From Bisporella sp. PMI_857 (taxonomy: Eukaryota; Ascomycota; Leotiomycetes; Helotiales; Helotiaceae): 64,000 nucleotides of DNA. Both the position numbers and the translations under genes were made by a program. The stretch covers positions 186,001-250,000 of the forward strand of contig JAJSPD010000059.1 of the NCBI GenBank assembly GCA_021307315.1. Direction: 5' to 3'. Positions 45,211-55,521 of the stretch are shown here, piece by piece; positions within the stretch are counted from its first letter, which is position 1, and every line of letters starts with the position of its first letter. Below the pieces are notes generated by a model. The model worked only from the letters and a program-made list of their open reading frames with translations. It was not told where the DNA came from and did not search any database.

Positions 45211-45398
45211 GGCATCTCAGCTTATTAGCATTAGAACTGCGAGAGTTATCAGAATAGGCGCGGCTGACTATTTCACAAGACCCTATAACGCATTGCAAAG
45301 TAACCCCTACAGACATACATGGTATGTTTTAAATATTTAACAGCTATGTGATGAAATAAAATAAAATAAAGGAAAATTGTTAACTCTCCTGATGCAGT

Positions 45399-45653
45399 AT
45401 TATCACAACAAGGGCGATATATCAATCTCAGCGGAGCTCGGTATGATTGCCTAACTAGGCTTCCTGACCTTCTTCGCCATGGTATAGAAGGATCACGGAA
45501 GTACCAGGAAGAGAAAAACAATTCTGTATTAATTTCGACGGCGCTTGAGATATTCGTGCCTACAGATCCCAATACGGATGATGCATACGCATTAGTGCCT
45601 ATTGGTACGAGCGTGGTTTGGTGTATTTTGCGGGAGCTTGGGATCGTTGAGTA
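45399..45653 (+). other. Coding-like stretch, possible second exon of the orphan gene
   Basis: One plus-strand frame is open for 84 codons: QGRYINLSGARYDCLTRLPD, LISTALEIFVPTDPNTDDAY and IGTSVVWCILRELGIVE, then a stop. It lacks its own start codon. Composition is protein-like. No splice junction to 44,800-45,210 could be fixed with confidence, and the family is unknown. Confidence 0.4.
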
Positions 45654-47221
45654 AGTTGCGTGCATAGTGCCGGTTTATATCCTGTGTTTTTTTTTTGTTC
45701 TTGATTAACGCCGTATGGAAGCCCAAGGCTTATGACGAAAGGGTGGGAAAGTCAGTTACATGTATCGTCATTGTTAAAACGCAATTAGACAGAACACGAT
45801 ATTCGCGCAAACTGAAACTAGAAAATTTGTGGAATTTAGCGAGATGTTCGGCGAGATAGCTAGAATTCATGTTTACTGTTAGAATACCCTGGTCATAGAT
45901 ATTGCCTATACTTTAACCTGAGGGCACGTACGCATGTGTTCATGCGTAATGCTCGTTGAGGTTGTTGGATAAGTCTTGATTGATTCTAAGCTACGTGTCG
46001 CGAAGAGGTTGTGGTCCCGAAAAGGACCCACAACTCTTCACGTGACTAGTTACATTTTTCGCTTCATTTTCAGCATATGCTGCGTGTATTACTTCACCGC
46101 TTTTTCAGCCTACAATGGCCCACCGCCAGTTCCGATGGCGAATGCATGAAAGTATTAGCCCTATCCTCTTCAAGCACCGTCTACACCCCGGAAGAATGTT
46201 CGTGAAGTCGATCACAGCTACCGCTGGCTCAGGACTGAGAGATTCAATGTAAAGCTTTTGTGGGCCGCCCTGGCATGTAAATGGGATTAATATACTCCTT
46301 CCAAATTGTTTCCATATGATTCAAATCAAGAGGAGTCATTCCTATAGCTTCGGACACGTTCATTGTAGGAGCTGTGGAATAGCCTTTGAAAGTTCTTGCA
46401 ATATCCCCCACATCAAAAGTATAGCAAGTCCCTTCATTCATAGCCCCCAATCCCTTTCCCAAATTAACCCTTGTTGTCGACTGTATTTTTCTAATATTGA
46501 TTCCAAAGCATCCATCCTATTTTGCATTGATAACGAGCTTCAAACAAATCCAGGTGGAGGACGTTCTGGTTCTCTAATAAGCCGTGTAATACATGAGCAT
46601 GAATGGGAGCCAGGCTTTGTCACGAGCCTAGTCGAGGTGATCTCACTGCAGAGGCAATAGAGATATGATTCAACTACGCATCTAGTATAGAAATTCTAAA
46701 GCCAAGTAAAGAAAAGAAAAAAGGAGAGGAAAATGTGGTGGAGGCTGTAGAAATAACCTCGGGCGGAGAGTTAGTGCCTGAGCCATCAAACTCGTCTGTG
46801 AGTGTGCCACCCCTCCAGCCACAATTGAGCCCAGAGTTACTTAAGAGGCAAAACCTCCTACACCCTTGACAGGCTTTGCCCAAGTTTCGTCAGCCCAAAA
46901 AACATGCACCTATGCCGAAGCTAAACGCTCCCTCATATTGTCTTTGTTATACGTAGCATTTCTTCTTAAACGCAGCTCGAATTGCTTTGATTCCACAATC
47001 CTGTTGTACTCGTCCATTTGTTTTAAAGGCTGTAACCATTCGATCATCCTTTTATTTTAAAACTACGCATCTTAACATGTAAAAACAGCATCCTATAATC
47101 ATTAGCAAGACGGTTCTTGTAGACTCCGTCGTTCACAAAAGGTTTACGACGCACTACTCTCACTGCTTGCCAAGTTTAGAGCAATCATTGCTATTTGATT
47201 CGTGACAGGACGCAACCATGT
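45654..47221. other. Gene-free interval with two coding-like scraps
   Basis: On the minus strand 46,244-46,462 reads MNVSEAIGMTPLDLNHMETI then WKEYINPIYMPGRPTKALH. On the plus strand about 46,680-46,868 reads ILKPSKEKKKGEENVVEAVE through LSPELLKRQNLLHP and a stop. Neither has a start in good context or a recognisable family; both are likely gene remnants. Near 45,985-46,000 the words TTGATTCTAAGCTACG echo the family S insertions. Confidence 0.35.
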
Positions 47222-48829
47222 CTATTCTGCCCCATCTCCAGCCAGTACGGCAACCACCTTTGTCGACTTCCGCAACTCGACATTCCAAGTGTACTTTTCA
47301 AACCCAACCCTGTTCCTAACCTCCATATCCATCTCAAAGTCAGGCTGTGCCACTTGTGTTGCGGCATTGCTGTTGGCGGTGGTAGGCAGTACCCAGTCAC
47401 CGCCGCCAACAGGTCGCATTTCGTAGCGAGAGATAAAGAGAGCGACAACCGCGAGAATCTCGTTCGTGGCAAAGAATCTGCCGGGACACAGGTGCTTGCC
47501 GCCGCCAAAGCTTCGGTAGCCGCTGTCATCTGGCACCTTCTTGCCTGAATTTTTTACGAACCGGCGAGCATCGAACGATTCAGCATCCTTGCCCCAGTGT
47601 GCTTGGTTGCTGTGAATAACTTGAAGAGGGATTTGTACCATGGAGCCTTTCTTGAGTAGATAGCCGCCGACATCCGTGTCCTGCACTACGATCCGGACCG
47701 CAGTTCCCATGCCACGATAGCGGAGGCTCTCCTTGAGAGTGGAAAGAAGCAAAGGGCAATTATTCTTAACAGTAGTAATGTCAACCGTGGCTTTGTTTGT
47801 TTCCTTGTCGATTATCAACGCCGCATCCACTTCTGCACGGAGATCCTTCAGCAATCCAGGCACAGTATGGACAAGCAGTAACATCCAGTAGCAAGATGGG
47901 AGCGTGTTGACCAAGATTGCAATAGTGCCACCAATCTCAAAGCGACCAATATCTGCAAGTGGCACGTTGTTCTTGACGGAATAATCATATCTTGCCTTCG
48001 CCAACCCAGAGCCTTGTTCATGGTAGCCGTTGGCAAAGTATTCCCCTAACACGCGTGTGACCTTGTTACGACTCTCAATAGAAGCTTTTGCAGTGTACTC
48101 CGGGAAGGGAGCCACGAGCATCTTCATGATGCCTTTTTCAAATTCCCAGAAAGCATCCTTGATGTCTTGTCTCTTGTATGGGTTCATAGGACCGTAAACT
48201 GAGTTGGTCGTTGCCATTGTCACAACCTCGGCAACCCACGCCGACAGCTGAATAATGCGAAATTCTTTTCCTTTCTCCGGTTTGGTTTCATCAAGTGAAC
48301 GGCAAACTTCCTGAGCCATAATTCGGTTCATGTTGTCGAGGTTCTCCCCTGGCTTTAGCGACTCTCGCATGCCAATAACCATGTCCTCGCACAATCCCCA
48401 GTTGCCGTGTTCGCCCAGAAGGTTCTGGTTGAGGATCTCGGTTGCCTCCTTGCTGGTGCCACAGGTGGCGCTGCTAAACTCGGATATGATGGGTGCAAAC
48501 GAGAATGACTTGTGCTGTCTGTCCACACGAGTGATGAGCTCCGGCTTGGTGATGACGTAGATTTTGCGTCCGGGCATACGTATCGTGAATATGGGAAGGC
48601 GGAGCTTCTTGTTCAGCTTTTCGTAGTAGCCGAAGCTGTTGCGCATGAAACCGATCATGTGCCCAAAGATGGGAATGCCTGGAGGTGCCAGCGGAGGCTC
48701 ACGAGAATCATATGACGGCGACAAGAAATGATTCAAGGCAAACAGGAGCAATGTCACTCCTGCGACGCCAAAAGTGAAGCCGTTGAGGTTCTCCACCATG
48801 GTCGTTATGTCTTGCAGCTTCTCCGCCAT
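47222..48829 (-). CDS. Cytochrome P450-3, CYP7/CYP8-like (sterol hydroxylase / prostacyclin synthase type)
   Basis: 535 residues, intronless, from ATG 48,829. There is an N-terminal anchor (FTFGVAGVTLLLFALNHFL), a Pro-rich hinge (EPPLAPPGIPIFGH), ExxR in LKESLRYRG and the heme loop FGGGKHLCPGRFF. The I-helix lacks the usual acid-Thr pair and instead reads VNTLPSCYW. That matches the NTxPxxFW pattern of the animal CYP7 (cholesterol 7alpha-hydroxylase) and CYP8 families, with which many fungal P450s group. This biases the substrate guess towards a sterol- or triterpene-like molecule. The gene is divergent from the SRPBCC gene, sharing a 970-bp intergenic region. All motifs are intact. Confidence 0.92.
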   Translation of the reverse strand: MAEKLQDITTMVENLNGFTFGVAGVTLLLFALNHFLSPSYDSREPPLAPPGIPIFGHMIGFMRNSFGYYEKLNKKLRLPIFTIRMPGRKIYVITKPELITRVDRQHKSFSFAPIISEFSSATCGTSKEATEILNQNLLGEHGNWGLCEDMVIGMRESLKPGENLDNMNRIMAQEVCRSLDETKPEKGKEFRIIQLSAWVAEVVTMATTNSVYGPMNPYKRQDIKDAFWEFEKGIMKMLVAPFPEYTAKASIESRNKVTRVLGEYFANGYHEQGSGLAKARYDYSVKNNVPLADIGRFEIGGTIAILVNTLPSCYWMLLLVHTVPGLLKDLRAEVDAALIIDKETNKATVDITTVKNNCPLLLSTLKESLRYRGMGTAVRIVVQDTDVGGYLLKKGSMVQIPLQVIHSNQAHWGKDAESFDARRFVKNSGKKVPDDSGYRSFGGGKHLCPGRFFATNEILAVVALFISRYEMRPVGGGDWVLPTTANSNAATQVAQPDFEMDMEVRNRVGFEKYTWNVELRKSTKVVAVLAGDGAE

Positions 48830-49799
48830 TGCTGGTCGATTAACGGGTTGGATTTTAGACGAAAGGGTGCTCCCTGCGTTGGAAAGATGAAGAAAATGTG
48901 AACCGAAGTGTGGGCTCCCACGAAGAATATAGATCTTTGGACTGGGGGGGAACTAGATAGCTAGAGTACAGCAACCGCACTGCTATATAAGGTGTCCCAC
49001 CACTCTTTCAAACGAATGGCCGCGTATCCGTGTCCAAAAACACCGCCAATTAATCCAGCAATTTCCATGGAGGCGCTATAAGTGTACTACGGTATAATAC
49101 GATCTTACTAACTAGTTTAAGCGTAGTACGTATTTAAATCAACATTACCATGTTACGCTGTACCAACGCTGGACACAACTTGTCGCCAAACCTGTACACG
49201 CGGGCCGGTTACGCATGCCCACCTTGTACTACGACGCTGGGTATAAACAAAGCTGAAATTGCTTTGCGAACAGGCCATTCGATCAACGAAATACAATACG
49301 CTCTTGTTTATCGATTGACACTGTTAAATACACCTCACTTTTTCAATAATATATATAGCCTTTCTTCCTTTTCCACATAACTACAAGGCAAGAGAGGTGT
49401 AATGACGTTGAGCGGGGTAGGGGGCGGGCAATATTCGTGATATAAGATCAGTATAGAAGGGGTGTAAGAAGCACAGGAGGTGCTACAGGTGCAAGGAGCC
49501 GCGGAAGTGGGGGAGATATATCAGGGGGGCAAGGGTGCTAGAGGTGTACGAGTAGGGAATAGGGGGTATGTAGTGAGAGAGAAAATGTACTAAATATTAT
49601 AAAAATGACCATATTAGGCTAAAATATAAATTATGGAGGATGTGTACAGATCTAGGTAGACGTTGCTACCGGTACGTAAGTGTATGCTTCATAGCATCTT
49701 TTTCTACTACACATTTACTTCTAATCTTATCTTCAATCAGCTGAATTGTAAATACACAAATAATTCTTATCTTCTTTAACATTATACTCAGTCATCACA
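48830..49799. promoter_or_regulatory. Divergent promoter P450-3 / SRPBCC with AGAGGTG tract
   Basis: This is shared upstream DNA of two divergent genes. AGAGGTG, GGAGGTG and ACAGGTG words recur at about 49,390-49,550, the same core seen in other cluster intergenic regions. The open frame at 49,150-49,380 has no recognisable features. Confidence 0.45.
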
Positions 49800-50363
49800 A
49801 TGAGCGGCAAGCTCACCTCGACGTCCGTCACCGAATCGGCAGTTATTAACGCTCCGCTCTCTTCCATCTGGCGCCTCATCAAGTTAAAAGAATTTGCCAA
49901 ATTTTATACTGGCATCAGCAAGAGCGAGACCGTTCCCTCCGACGACGGGGAGACGATAATCAGGTGGACTTTTAAGGATGGCACCGTGTTGGATGTCAAG
50001 GAGGAGGAATATTCGGTACGTTTTGTCGGTGCATGACGGCGGCTATACTGCGCAGCGATGCTTATTGGTAGACCATCAAACACTACATATCATTCCACAT
50101 CATCAAATGCGAGCCTTGGGGACTCCCTTACACTAGCGTTTTGAGCACCATCCGTCTCTACCCTATTACCAGCGGGTCTGCTGAAAGCGGTACCTTTGTT
50201 CAATGGAGCGGTCACTACTCAGCCGATGCTAGCGCTGGTAAGTTGTTACAGAACCAAGCCTAAGAATTTCATTGCTTATTATCAATTAGAGGTTGTCCAG
50301 GACGGCCATGTCAAACGTCGTGAGGCCCTTGCTGACCTCGCCAAGGCGGTTGAGAAGAAGTAA
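49800..50363 (+). CDS. SRPBCC / Bet v1-like small protein
   Basis: Exons 49800-50015, 50072-50237 and 50290-50363 (introns of 56 and 52 nt, GTACGT...GGTAG and GTAAGT...ATTAG) give 151 residues. The fold signature is a beta strand start (TSVTESAVINAPLSSIWRLI), a loop (KLKEFAKFYTGISKSE), several beta strands (IIRWTFKDGTVLDVKEEEYS, YISFHIIKCE) and a long C-terminal helix (REALADLAKAVEKK). SRPBCC proteins enclose a hydrophobic cavity and serve as cyclases, isomerases or carriers of lipophilic substrates. No catalytic residue can be assigned. Its promoter is shared with P450-3, so it is probably a pathway component, for example an isomerase or cyclase acting after oxidation. The protein is cytosolic and complete. 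Confidence 0.88.
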
Positions 50364-50501
50364 AAAAGCGTCAATTACGACGATTTTTTCTATAATTTAT
50401 ATATAACCAATAGCATATGTCTCATTCTTCACAAACTGTAACCTCGTGCATAACCTGGTAATGATCCTTTAGTCACAATTATTAATTCTCTTTTCACCTT
50501 C

Positions 50502-50693
50502 TGTTGGTATTGGTGTCTTACCTTCCACGGGGCAAAAAGCGTAGCTCTATATAATAGGCCACGCTCTTGCTCTTGATGGATATGGTAATTGTTGTTGTTG
50601 TTGTATTAGGTTCTACTACAAAATGGGGGTTGTGCGGACCACGTGACCTGATGAGTCATACGCGGATCCCTCCGTAAACCCATACTTCCTACA
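50502..50693 (+). mobile_element. Short LTR-like insertion, 192 bp, family S, target duplication CCTTC
   Basis: Ends are TGTTGGTATTGG...CATACTTCCTACA, flanked by CCTTC at 50497-50501 and 50694-50698. It is nearly identical in long blocks to the copy at 26,241. It lies in the 380-bp space between the convergent SRPBCC and FAD oxidoreductase genes. Confidence 0.9.
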
Positions 50694-50743
50694 CCTTCCT
50701 AAACAAGGAAAACAAATTAAATTTCGCACAATAATTATACATT

Positions 50744-52290
50744 TTACAATATAGGATTATAGAATCGAAAGCGGTTGAATAGGTCATACTTGGCCTTGAG
50801 GCCACGAACTCTGGCGACACGCCACGGCTCGTGGCCGTACTGCTCCTGAACGCTCTCAAACCCGCTGGCATAGTTGACGTAGGCGTCGGGAAGACGGCCG
50901 GGCTGGCCAGCGTTCCAAGGTCTTGAACCTCGCGCACCGACTGCAGCATCTGCCCCTCGAGGCCAGAGTTCGGGGGAAGGTTGCCTTGGAACTGCATGAG
51001 GTGGCGATCGGCGCGGAAGGGGTAGGCCGAGCTGGCCGGATCCTTGTCCTCCACCGCTTGGGTTGAGAAGCCCTCGTGGAGGATAAATGCCACCTTGGCG
51101 ATGTCGGGATGCTCAGCGATGCGCTTTTTGAACGAGTCCCAGATCTGCTGCTCCGCCGTGATGTTGTACGTCTGGAGGCCTGCAGTAGTGATAATTCGGT
51201 CGGCGGTACTTCTGCATGCTATGTCGTCTTCACCAACAGACTGAGCATGTCCGATCTCAGGATAGGGAACATCACCGGAGTTGGAGCTCACAGATGCGAT
51301 TGCATCGAATGGTGCTAGGTACGGTGCAGCCTCCGTTGCGGTACCGCGGAATGTAAATTGCCAGAATATGACGGGTTCGGTCTCGCTAATTGCGGGCACC
51401 ATCAAGAAGTTACCAACGTTGGCAGTCATGTTCACAGGGGTCGTGCCGTTGCCGTGCAAGGTATTTAAAGCCACGAAGACATCGTTGAGCTTGTCACCTC
51501 GCCAGAGGTAGTTCTTATAGTGCCAAGGGGTCCGCGGGGATAAATGTTCATCTCCAAGCTCGTAACAATGCCAAAGTTATGGCCAGCGCCTCTTATCGCC
51601 CAGAAAAGATCGCTGTGGCTCGCTGCATTGACGCGAATAGCAGAGCCGTCGGCAAGCACAACGTTCAGCTGACGGAAGTTGTCGGATATCATTCCATAGA
51701 GTCCCTCAAGGCGTCCGTGGCCACCTCCAAGGCCTGCTCCCGCCAAACCAACGCAATCGCAGGCACCTGTAGTTGTTACGTAGCCTTTGTCCCAGAGGTA
51801 CTTGATGACTGGTCCAGCATGCGTGCCACCCTGCAGCCAGGCTGACTTGCCGTCAGGTTGAATGGTGACTTTGTCGAGGTTGCTCATGCTTATCTGAATG
51901 CCATTGAAGGATGCGAGAGACTTGGGGGTGCCATGGCCACGGTTGTATACCAGGAAGTCGATACTATTTTTGTTGCAGAATTTTACCTATATTTATGTTG
52001 TTAGCTGAATATTGCTTGAGCTCAAGTTCACAGAGTATAAATTACGATTTTGGAAATGTCAGATTCTAAGCCAGGCTCTATGACTACCTGGATCTTGGGC
52101 ACTGCGAAGAGCTAGGTCCAAAGATGGTGGTTGTATTAGATAGGTAGCCACCAAGTTTACGTTGCACCTCTGCGCTGGACAGGTCGCGAGGAGTTGTAAA
52201 CGGAGGCTGGAGGTAACTAGGGACGACTAGACCAGCAGCTATCATCTGGAAAAAGACGATGCTGGACGCCAGCCCTGTAAAGAGTTTCAT
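50744..52290 (-). pseudogene. BBE-type FAD-linked oxidoreductase with three frame breaks
   Basis: It starts at 52,290 with a signal peptide (MKLFTGLASSIVFFQMIAAG), then a FAD-binding PCMH domain and a berberine-bridge (BBE) C-terminus. An intron of 59 nt spans 51,987-52,045. Residues usual for double covalent FAD attachment are visible: His in NRGHGTPKS and Cys in GACDCVGLAG before LGGGHGRLEG. The frame is broken three times. Near 52,105-52,118 a short deletion follows IFGPSS. At about 51,523-51,527 one T seems missing (PRGP then WHYKNYLWRGDKL in the next frame). At about 50,917-50,920 one T is missing (REVQDL then WNAGQPGRLPDAYVNYA). The C-terminal YVNYA...YGHEPW...LKAKYDLFNRF is otherwise well conserved. 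The family oxidises alcohols, amines or C-H bonds in the secretory pathway. As written, no full-length enzyme is made. Confidence 0.85.
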
Positions 52291-52871
52291 CTTTTCACAT
52301 TCGCAAGAGAGTCGTCACACCCGTGTGCGTGTATCAAAGTGGGAGGTGATGAGCAAAACTTGAACAAGGAAACTAACAAAAATACATGCACAAACAAACT
52401 TATATATACTTTGGTACAAGCCCAAATAATTCACAGTGGAGTACTTTTGGCGATGAGAAATACTGTACTGTGATTGGTATGTCTGGGATTATGCACCCTT
52501 GAATTAGGTTTCCCCAGTGAGAATTATAAGTAATCTCGCGGCCCCGGGAGTTGCGAGGCGAGGCGGCAAGGCGCAAGCACGATTCACGAGGCACAAGCCA
52601 GGCCCCGCCTGCTCACCTCTATATACCGCTTCCCGTTTCGTTAGCATAATTGCAATAGATGATTCTTTTAAAATTTTACTTGTCATTAGCTACTACCGCT
52701 GATTTTGAATCCCTCCCAACCTTTAACAGCCACATCGACAGAATTTCCGCGACGCCAATCCACACCTCCCAGGCTCCCACTAGCAGCAACTCTACCCGCC
52801 CTTCACTTTTCTCCGAACTTTTTATCAAGAATCTAGCAGTATTTTTTTAGTTTGCTTACCTCACAAACAAA
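52291..52871. promoter_or_regulatory. Divergent promoter, FAD oxidoreductase / MFS-1
   Basis: This is 580 bp of shared upstream sequence. A GC-rich island at about 52,540-52,615 contains repeated GGCAAGGCGCAAGCACGA and GAGGCACAAGCCAGG-like words. No gene is seen; the MFS start context is ACAAAATGG. Confidence 0.4.
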
Positions 52872-54704
52872 ATGGTGAGCAGAGATGGCTCTAATCTCGA
52901 GCCTGGGGCGGCAGCGGCATCCGATGAAGCAAACAAGACTCTCGACGACAAAAAAGCTACCTTCAAAGTGGACACCGACGACAACGAAGACAACGCCCCA
53001 TCTTCCACCTCTCACAGTATCCCGACCGAAAAAGGTCTTGACTCTGAGCCAGAGTTTATCGGAACCACCCAGCCCGACTATACGCCACCACTTGACAGCG
53101 CCACTTCTTCTGAGTTGCAACGCCGTGATGCCAACGAGGCATATCCTTCTGGCCTCAAATTGGCGATTATTATGATCGGCTTGGAGCTCGCGGTTCTCTG
53201 CGTCGCCCTCGACAACACCATTATCGCGACGGCCATTCCTAAGATCTCCGATGAATTTGAAGCGCTCAGCGACGTCGGCTGGTACGGCTCTGCGTACCTA
53301 CTGACCATATCTGCTTCCCAGCTCTTTTTCGGGCGCCTGTATGGCATTTTCAATGTCAAGTGGACCTTTCTATGCAGTCTCATCATTTTTGAAGTCGGAT
53401 CCCTTGTCTGCGGTGTTGCTCCTAGCTCAACCGCGCTCATCATTGGCCGCGCGATTGCAGGGCTCGGTGCTTCCGGTCTCTTCTCGGGCACCTTCATCAT
53501 CATTGCTGTTACGACTCCCCTCGAGAAGCGTCCAGTATATATCAGTCTAGTCTCTGCCGTCTATGCCATAGCCAGCGTCGTTGGGCCGTTGCTTGGAGGG
53601 GTGTTTACCGATTATGCAACCTGGCGATGGTGCTTCTATATTAATCTGCCTTTTGGATGCATTACCATTGTTGCGATCGTCTTCTTCCTCCACTTGAAAC
53701 CTGCCGATTCTCAACCGGAAAGGTCCTGGCGTAAAACCATTACTCAGTTCGATCCTCTCGGCACCTTCCTCTTCATGCCCTGCATCATTTGCCTTTTGCT
53801 GGCGCTGCAATGGGGGGGTACCAAGCACGCATGGGATAGCGCCCAGATAATTGCCCTCTTCGTCGTCTTTGGAGTGCTACTCATCGCGTTTGCCGCTGTA
53901 CAGGTCTGGGTCGGTGATAATGCTACCATCCCCGTGCGTATAGCCAGACAGCGAAGCCTGGCTTTTTCTAGCCTATTCGAATTTTGCCTCAGTGCCTCAT
54001 TCTTCATCATGGTCTACTACACCCCCATCTGGTTCCAGGCTATTCGTGATGAGTCAGCTACACGCTCTGGGATCAACACCCTACCTTTGACCATGTCTGT
54101 TGTCGTTGGCACAATCGTTGGAGGCATCGGTACGACAATTTTTGGGTTCTATGTCCCGTTCATGTACGCCTCGGTAGTTTTGGGCGCAATTGGCGCCGGG
54201 CTTATATACACATGGACCGTCGACATCTCAACGGGTAAGGCAATTGGATACCAGCTCCTGTTCGGAATCGGCATTGGGGTAGGAATACAACAGCCTATTG
54301 TCGCCGCCCAGACCGTCCTTTCTGCTGCCGATGTGCCCACAGGCACTGCTATTATCATCTTTGCTCAACACTTTGGCGGGGTACTCCTGGTCAGCGCAGC
54401 GCAAAACACCTTCATCAACCGGCTCGTCTCCAGAATCAAAGATCTACCTGGCATCAATCCAACGCAGGTCGTCAACGCTGGTGCAACTCAAATTACATCA
54501 CTCACTAAGGACTCTACGCTGCTGCACGCCATCAAAGTTGCATATAATGACGGCTTAACACAGACATATCTGGTCTCTCTCACCATGGTTTGCCTCGCTA
54601 TCATCGGTAACGTAGGTGTCGAATGGAGAAGCGTAAAATCCAAACCATCGAGAGAGAATACGGCGCAAGAGGATACAGCGTCTAATACCTTGATTGAGGC
54701 TTGA
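52872..54704 (+). CDS. MFS drug:H+ antiporter, 14-TM (DHA2) type
   Basis: 610 residues, intronless, from ATG 52,872. A hydrophilic N-terminus of about 90 residues precedes the first helix (LKLAIIMIGLELAVLCVAL). Motif D1 (LDNTIIATAIPKI), motif A (LFFGRLYGIFNVKW), motif B (IIGRAIAGLGASGLFSG) and the antiporter motif C (SVVGPLLGGVFTDYATWRW) are present. About fourteen hydrophobic helices continue to residue 590. This subfamily exports toxins and secondary metabolites from the plasma membrane, or loads them into vesicles, in exchange for protons. It is divergent from the FAD oxidoreductase and is probably the cluster exporter. No defects found. Confidence 0.93.
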   Translation: MVSRDGSNLEPGAAAASDEANKTLDDKKATFKVDTDDNEDNAPSSTSHSIPTEKGLDSEPEFIGTTQPDYTPPLDSATSSELQRRDANEAYPSGLKLAIIMIGLELAVLCVALDNTIIATAIPKISDEFEALSDVGWYGSAYLLTISASQLFFGRLYGIFNVKWTFLCSLIIFEVGSLVCGVAPSSTALIIGRAIAGLGASGLFSGTFIIIAVTTPLEKRPVYISLVSAVYAIASVVGPLLGGVFTDYATWRWCFYINLPFGCITIVAIVFFLHLKPADSQPERSWRKTITQFDPLGTFLFMPCIICLLLALQWGGTKHAWDSAQIIALFVVFGVLLIAFAAVQVWVGDNATIPVRIARQRSLAFSSLFEFCLSASFFIMVYYTPIWFQAIRDESATRSGINTLPLTMSVVVGTIVGGIGTTIFGFYVPFMYASVVLGAIGAGLIYTWTVDISTGKAIGYQLLFGIGIGVGIQQPIVAAQTVLSAADVPTGTAIIIFAQHFGGVLLVSAAQNTFINRLVSRIKDLPGINPTQVVNAGATQITSLTKDSTLLHAIKVAYNDGLTQTYLVSLTMVCLAIIGNVGVEWRSVKSKPSRENTAQEDTASNTLIEA

Positions 54705-55521
54705 TCTGGGTCATAGTCAAGATCCAACGACATTAGAAATTAAATGGAGTCACATGCAATAACACTTCTGGCATATTTAAGTATATACCACTCGTTTATA
54801 TCTCTTTTTATCATTTAAAGTCTGCCGAATCTAATACACTCTTACGCCTTTGATTATACAGTACAGCATTGCAAGCTGCAAAAGTGTTTTCAGCCCACAT
54901 TGATCAGACCCACGTGCAATCCCATTCTCAGACTAAGCGGAGCCAAACGGCCGAAAATGGATTAATTAAATATCTGAAAAGAGACCCAGACAAACTCCAC
55001 AAAAGCTGATGACTTCCCCAAAGCAGCTGATCACATGATTAGCTCTCTTTGAGTCACGTGTGTCCCATTGTTCCATTTTCGGCAGTAGACTGAAAGTGGG
55101 GTAAGGCAGGGTCCTAATTGGCCCCAGTGCCGTTAGCAAGATGTGGCGTTTAAATTGGATCAAAAGGCTGAAGCCACTTTCGCCGTTTACGGCACTATAC
55201 TGCCGATCACTAAATCTAGTCTGGAGCTTATCCAACGCTATAATTGCCTTCAATAAGCACCTGATCCATGCTTGGTGGTCTAGATGACCGCTAGTCTGAA
55301 CTGCGGCAAAAAATGAAGGAACAAAAACTAGAAAGACATGAATCAATGCCGTCTTGGAGTTACTAGCGTATTGATGGCACTATCGGGGCGAACTTGTGTC
55401 CTCAACGACCGCGAGTAATTCAGCCGACATTGGGTAGAAGTGCTTAAAGCTTGTCTTGCAGACTCAATTAATCTGAGACGTTGGGGCAATTTGAGACTAA
55501 AACTGACGCGACTCGTACTAA
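54705..55521. other. Intergenic, no gene recognised
   Basis: A 126-codon minus-strand frame at 54,966-55,346 has protein-like patches (KAIIALDKLQTRFSDRQYSA) but no motif and no splice structure. It may be an old gene or element fragment. Confidence 0.35.

Noticed and set aside
47195..47548. Plus-strand frames of 74-117 codons under P450-3
   Set aside because: They lie antisense to the heme-binding end of P450-3 and show no family features.
54966..55346. 126-codon minus-strand frame as a gene
   Set aside because: It has no start context, motif or neighbouring exon; composition is only partly protein-like.
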